64,000 nt of DNA from positions 310,001-374,000 of the forward strand of contig NZ_AUED01000004.1 in assembly GCF_000425805.1 (NCBI RefSeq), read 5' to 3'. This document shows, piece by piece, positions 59,442 to 64,000 of the stretch. The notes below the pieces were generated by a model. That model did not search any database. It was given only the letters and a program-made list of their open reading frames with translations, and had not been told where the DNA came from. Every line of letters starts with the position of its first letter. The first letter of the stretch is position 1. The translations under genes were made by a program, and so were the position numbers. The DNA comes from Pseudomonas vranovensis DSM 16006. Lineage in GTDB: Bacteria > Pseudomonadota > Gammaproteobacteria > Pseudomonadales > Pseudomonadaceae.

Positions 59442-59547
59442 GGCAGGGTCCAGTATCCCGGCCATGAACGGCCGGCGGCTTTACACAAACCGCCAAGTAT
59501 AAGCTGTTCGCCGCCGTTGCAGGCAGGAGAAACGCGTGCGCCGATGA

Positions 59548-60222
59548 TCAGTCGTTGCGTGCGCCGCCGTAATAAGCGCAGCCGCGCAGGGTCTGGCCAT
59601 CGACGCGCAACTCGGCCATCAAGTGCTGCACGCCACCGGTGGCAATATCGACACAGCGTTGTGGGGCTACCCAGAGTTCCACGCGCTGGCCGTTGGCTTC
59701 GGTGCTGAGGCTGAAGCGGCCATCAGGCAGTTGCTCTTCCAGGTAAGGCACCGCGAGGGAGGGCTGGCCGGGGCGGTCCAGGACCATGCCCTTGCCACTG
59801 GCCTTGAGGTTCCAGTCTGGTTCGTGACCGCTGGCCCGCAGGGTCAGGCGCTTGAAGTTGGGGTCGCTGCAGGCACTGTTGGAGTGCTCGACCCGGTACA
59901 ACCGTTGCACGTTCAATTGGCCGTCGTTGCCGGTTTTCTGGCTGGTAGACAGCGTGCCGTTGATATCGGCGAACAGCGTACCCGGCTCGTCTGCCAGGTC
60001 TGCTGCTTCCTGCAGGATGCCGGTGTTGCCTGCATCGAACACGGCAAAATGGCGGTTTTCCGTGCAGGGCTTGAACAGCAACTGGCCACCTTGTGCGCTC
60101 AACTCGCCCTGCATCCGAGTCATGCCAACGCCTGAGGCGGCCTGCGGTGTATCGGCCAGCATCTGGCAGCCGGCAAACAACGGCAACAAGGCGACAAGCA
60201 ATAGCGAAGGGGCGGCACGCAT
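59548..60222 (-). CDS. COG3650-like lipoprotein
   Basis: 224 residues from MRAAPSLLLVALL; signal peptide with lipobox FAGC (Cys19). Two repeats of a small beta domain: GGQLLFKPCTENRHFAVFD, and FKRLTLRASGHEPDWNLKASG, the latter of the COG3650/HslJ-like putative lipoprotein family. An outer-membrane envelope protein of unknown role. Stands alone upstream of nothing obvious. Confidence 0.8.
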   Translation of the reverse strand: MRAAPSLLLVALLPLFAGCQMLADTPQAASGVGMTRMQGELSAQGGQLLFKPCTENRHFAVFDAGNTGILQEAADLADEPGTLFADINGTLSTSQKTGNDGQLNVQRLYRVEHSNSACSDPNFKRLTLRASGHEPDWNLKASGKGMVLDRPGQPSLAVPYLEEQLPDGRFSLSTEANGQRVELWVAPQRCVDIATGGVQHLMAELRVDGQTLRGCAYYGGARND

Positions 60223-60292
60223 CGAGCAAACTCCAGAGTCTCTACCAAAAGGTGCCGCCACGTTACGCAGGCTGGACGCCGATCACAAGGCC

Positions 60293-60892
60293 TCAGCCGA
60301 CATGATAGGTCTGGCCGGTCTGCAGGCCTTCGACGCTCTTGGCGTAGGCCAGTGCCACCTCGGCTGCCGGTACGGGTTTGAACCCACGAAAATACGGTGC
60401 GTAGGCCGGCATCGCCTCGACCAGCACATTGGGGCTGATGGAGTTGACCCGCAACCCGCGCGGCAATTCGATGGCCGCCGCCTTGACGAAGGCATCGATG
60501 GCACCGTTCACCAGGCTCGCCGAGGCACCGGTACGGATGGGGTCATGGCTGGTGACGCCGGTGGTGAAGGTGAACGAACCACCATCGTTGATGAATTCCC
60601 GCCCAATCAGCAACAGGTTGACCTGGCCCATGAGCTTGTCGCCAAGGCCCAGGGCGAACTGGTCTTCGGTCATTTCAGCCAGCGGGGCAAACGTCACGTT
60701 GCCGGCTGCGCAGACCAGGGCATCGAAGCGACCGGTCTGCTCGAACAGGTGGCGAATCGATGTGCTGTCGCTGATATCCACCTGGTGGTCACCGCTGCTG
60801 CGACCGATACGAACCACTTGATGACGTTGTTCCAGTTCCTTGGCTACCGCTGAACCAATTGTGCCGCTGGCGCCGATCAACAGGATTTTCAT
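60293..60892 (-). CDS. short-chain dehydrogenase-like protein
   Basis: 199 residues. N-terminal NAD(P) fold IGASGTIGSAVAK, CAAGN at the NAG position and Ser/Thr at TTGVTS. The catalytic YxxxK is not present: the place reads ASASLVNGAIDAF. This NGAID form occurs in a subgroup of small SDR proteins. Divergent from the LysR gene 107 bp away, a common regulator-target pair. Confidence 0.83.
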   Translation of the reverse strand: MKILLIGASGTIGSAVAKELEQRHQVVRIGRSSGDHQVDISDSTSIRHLFEQTGRFDALVCAAGNVTFAPLAEMTEDQFALGLGDKLMGQVNLLLIGREFINDGGSFTFTTGVTSHDPIRTGASASLVNGAIDAFVKAAAIELPRGLRVNSISPNVLVEAMPAYAPYFRGFKPVPAAEVALAYAKSVEGLQTGQTYHVG

Positions 60893-60999
60893 GGAGCTGT
60901 TCCTTGCAGGTTGTGAGGGGAAGGCTCAAGTCTAGGGTGGATTTTTCTGCAGATAAGCGTGCTAATGGGCAACCTTTGGTTTTCATTTGGAAACAATCC

Positions 61000-61914
61000 A
61001 TGAGCGACCTGGACGATCTGGCGGCCTTTGCCGTGTTGATGGAAGCCGGCAGCTTCACCCAGGCTGCGCAGCAACTGGGGTGGAGCAAAGGACAGCTGTC
61101 CAAGCGCATCCGTGCGTTGGAGGCCAGTTATTCGGTCAAGCTGTTGCACCGCACTACTCGCCGCCTGAGCCTGACTGCCGCGGGGGCCATGTTGTTGCCC
61201 CTGGCCCAGGCGCTGGTGCGTCAAATGGACAGTGCGCGCCAGACCCTGTCGATGCTCAGGGACGAACTGGCAGGCCCGGTGCGCATCACTGTGCCGGTGT
61301 CGCTGGGGGAGACCTTTTTTGAAGGGCTGCTACTGGAGTTCACTTCGGTCTACCCCGACCTTCAAGTGGAACTCGAATTGAACAATGGCTACCGTGACTT
61401 GCTGGCGGCCGGCTTCGACCTGGCCATTCGTACCGAGGTCCAGGACGATGCGCGACTGGTTGCACGACCTGTGCTGGCCATGCAGGAGCTGACCTGTGCC
61501 AGCCCGGCCTATGTCGAGCGCCATGGGCAGCCGTACACGCCTGCGCAGTTGAGCAGCCATCGCTGCTTGCTCAACAGTCACTACAGTGGTCGCGAGGAAT
61601 GGTTGTATCACCAGCATCACGAACTGGTGCGGGTGCAAGTTGCTGGCAGTTTCGCCAGCAATCACTACAGCTTGCTGAAGAAAGCCGCATTGCTGGGGGC
61701 GGGGATTGCCAGATTGCCTTCCTACATGGTGCATGGGGAACTGGCAGAAGGGCGATTGCTCTGGCTACTGCATGACTATCAGACGCGCAGCGTGCCACTG
61801 TTCCTTGTGCATCCCTATCAAGGGGCGATGCCCAAGCGGGTCCAGGTGCTGGCCGACTACCTGTTGCACTGGTTCAAAAACGTAGGAGCGGGCTTGCCCC
61901 GCGATAACAATTGA
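61000..61914 (+). CDS. LysR-family regulator with REP-encoded tail
   Basis: 304 residues. N-terminal helix-turn-helix (LDDLAAFAVLMEAGSFTQAAQQLGW, key Ala/Ala/Leu about 15-25) and a periplasmic-binding-like ligand domain with VSLGETFFEG and GFDLAIRTEV. The last ten residues ([10 protein letters not shown]) come from a GTAGGAGCGGGCTTGCCCCG REP copy. It likely regulates itself and the divergent SDR gene. Confidence 0.9.
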   Translation: MSDLDDLAAFAVLMEAGSFTQAAQQLGWSKGQLSKRIRALEASYSVKLLHRTTRRLSLTAAGAMLLPLAQALVRQMDSARQTLSMLRDELAGPVRITVPVSLGETFFEGLLLEFTSVYPDLQVELELNNGYRDLLAAGFDLAIRTEVQDDARLVARPVLAMQELTCASPAYVERHGQPYTPAQLSSHRCLLNSHYSGREEWLYHQHHELVRVQVAGSFASNHYSLLKKAALLGAGIARLPSYMVHGELAEGRLLWLLHDYQTRSVPLFLVHPYQGAMPKRVQVLADYLLHWFKNVGAGLPRDNN

Positions 61915-61952
61915 TCAGTCACCTTGCTATCGCGGCACAAGCCCGCTCCTAC
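61882..61952. repeat. REP pair overlapping the LysR gene end
   Basis: GTAGGAGCGGGCTTGCCCCG at 61882-61905 and its inverted partner at 61929-61952, near perfect, separated by 23 bp. The first copy lies in coding sequence. Confidence 0.92.
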
Positions 61953-61958
61953 AGCGGG

Positions 61959-62660
<702 letters not shown>

Positions 62661-63428
62661 TTACGCTTCCCCCAGGTAGGCTTTGATCACTTCAGGGTTG
62701 TCACGGATCTGTTCCGGCGTTCCGTCAGCCAGGGGCGTGCCCTGGTTGATGACCACGATATGGTCGGAGATGCTCATGACCAGTTTCATGTCGTGCTCGA
62801 TCAGCAGCACCGTGACGTTGTGTTCTTCACGCAACAGGCTGATCAGGGCCTTGAGGTCTTCGGTTTCCTTCGGGTTCAGGCCGGCGGCGGGCTCGTCGAG
62901 CATGAGGATCCGCGGGCGGGTCATCATGCAGCGGGCGATTTCCAGGCGTCGTTGCTGACCGTAGGCCAGGGTCCCGGCGGTACGGTTGGCAAACTCGGTG
63001 AGGTTGACCTTGTCCAGCCAGAACTGCGCGTAATCCATGGCTTCGCGCTCGCTGCGACGGAACGACGGCGTCTTGAACAGGCCAGCGAAGAAGTTGGTAT
63101 TGAGGTGGCGGTGCTGGGCAATCAGTAGGTTTTCCAGTGCGGTCATGTCCTTGAACAGGCGCACGTTCTGGAAAGTCCGTACCACACCCTTGCGCGCAAT
63201 CTCGTGACCAGCCAAACCCTGGATCGGTTGCCCATCGAGCAGGATGGTGCCAGCGCTCGGCTTGTAGAAGCCGGTCAGGCAGTTGAATACCGTGGTCTTG
63301 CCGGCCCCGTTGGGGCCGATCAAGGCCACCACTTCCTTTTCCTTGACGGTCAGGGCCACGCCGTTGACCGCCAACAAGCCGCCGAAGCGCATGCTCAGGC
63401 CGCTGACTTGCAGAATTTCGCGGCTCAT
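62661..63428 (-). CDS. livG: branched-chain amino acid ABC transporter ATPase LivG
   Basis: 255 residues. Walker [23 protein letters not shown] signature, Walker [25 protein letters not shown] of LivG. It pairs with LivF; overlaps livM by ATGA. Confidence 0.94.
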   Translation of the reverse strand: MSREILQVSGLSMRFGGLLAVNGVALTVKEKEVVALIGPNGAGKTTVFNCLTGFYKPSAGTILLDGQPIQGLAGHEIARKGVVRTFQNVRLFKDMTALENLLIAQHRHLNTNFFAGLFKTPSFRRSEREAMDYAQFWLDKVNLTEFANRTAGTLAYGQQRRLEIARCMMTRPRILMLDEPAAGLNPKETEDLKALISLLREEHNVTVLLIEHDMKLVMSISDHIVVINQGTPLADGTPEQIRDNPEVIKAYLGEA

Positions 63429-64000
63429 CGACGCAGCTCCATGTGAGGACGTTGCATAGGCAGCAGGCCTTGCGGACGCCAGATCATCATCAACACCATC
63501 ATTGCCCCGAACATCAGCATGCGGTATTCGCTGAATTCACGCATGAGTTCGGGCAGCAGGATCATCACGATGGCCGCGAGAATCACGCCCAACTGGGAGC
63601 CCATGCCGCCAAGCACGACGATGGCGAGGATGATCGCCGATTCGATGAAGGTGAACGACTCCGGGGTCACCAGGCCCTGGCGTGCTGCAAAGAAGCTCCC
63701 GGCGAAACCGGCGAAGCAGGCACCCAGGGTGAACGCCGAGAGCTTGATCACGGTTGGGTTCAGGCCCAGTGCGCGGCAGGCGATCTCGTCTTCACGCAGT
63801 GCTTCCCAGGCGCGACCGATCGGCATGCGCAGCAGGCGGTTGATCACGAACAGCGCGAGCAAGGCCAGCAACAGGGCAACCAGGTAGAGGAAGATGACCT
63901 TGTTGATCGAGTTGTACGGCAGGCCGAAGAACTCGTGGAAGGTCTGCATCCCCTCGGCCGCGCGGCGCTCGAAGGTCAGGCCGAAGAAGCTCGGCTTCTC
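63425..64000 (-). CDS. livM: branched-chain amino acid permease LivM, 5' truncated by window edge
   Basis: The last 191 codons of the LivM permease; reading is open to the window end, with [17 protein letters not shown] before the internal Met at 63949. Hydrophobic, with the conserved [18 protein letters not shown] loop (EAA-like) and [13 protein letters not shown]. The true start is outside. Confidence 0.93.
   Translation of the reverse strand, partial: EKPSFFGLTFERRAAEGMQTFHEFFGLPYNSINKVIFLYLVALLLALLALFVINRLLRMPIGRAWEALREDEIACRALGLNPTVIKLSAFTLGACFAGFAGSFFAARQGLVTPESFTFIESAIILAIVVLGGMGSQLGVILAAIVMILLPELMREFSEYRMLMFGAMMVLMMIWRPQGLLPMQRPHMELRR

Overview
The window is chromosomal DNA of a fluorescent-group Pseudomonas, closest in gene order to the P. 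putida lineage. The evidence is high-GC coding sequence, many REP-type inverted repeats of the GTAGGAGCGGGCTTGCCCCGCGAT kind, and gene order I recognise from Pseudomonas: aauRS-aat, glpDRKF, argF, grxD, bfr-bfd, rnt-pyrC-motY-argG, rnf-nth, metG-apbC-dcd, quiP to slyB, and livFGM. I see no tRNA, rRNA, prophage, IS element or CRISPR. Both edges cut a gene: an alpha/beta hydrolase on the left and livM on the right.

Layout. 1-7.8 kb: hydrolase end, glpM, the AauRS two-component system and the AatJQMP acidic amino acid ABC transporter, with a sigma-54 promoter and two AauR boxes. 7.8-13 kb: glycerol catabolism (glpD, glpR, glpK, glpF) with GlpR-like operators. 13-16 kb: ybaK, an orphan ABC ATPase and argF. 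16-20.5 kb: molybdopterin oxidoreductase, grxD, bacterioferritin, Bfd and a peroxiredoxin, an iron and redox group. 20.5-24.7 kb: rnt, pyrC, motY, argG. 24.7-30.9 kb: an unknown membrane protein, an orphan response regulator, a 59-codon gene, nth and an unusual rnf operon. 30.9-35.8 kb: metG, apbC, a cold-shock gene, dcd and a small Pro-rich protein. 35.8-46.8 kb: M14 peptidase-like gene, pentaheme cytochrome, QuiP acylase, GST, SEC-C proteins and OmpA-like lipoproteins. 46.8-57.8 kb: dinG, agarase-like hydrolase, family VIII esterase, OmpA protein with a histone-like tail, pdxH, slyB, nhaA and a cysteine-synthase-fold enzyme. 57.8-64 kb: FAD dehydrogenase, lipoprotein, SDR, LysR regulator and livFGM.

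The most interesting system is the rnf cluster. It runs rnfA-B-D-G-E-nth with no rnfC. RnfB lacks its N-terminal membrane helix and carries a tail that looks like the C-terminus of RnfC. RnfA has lost both cysteines, and RnfE one of two, that normally hold the intramembrane [2Fe-2S] cluster. Yet all reading frames are intact and translationally coupled, so this looks like a remodelled complex rather than a decaying one.

Regulatory sites readable by eye: a sigma-54 promoter with AauR boxes at aatJ, GlpR-like operators at glpD, an ArgR box over the argF promoter, three ArgR half-sites with a 21-bp period before argG, a FliA promoter at motY, a Fur box at bfd and a LexA box at dinG. All functional statements are from sequence reading and remembered family knowledge; no search was run.
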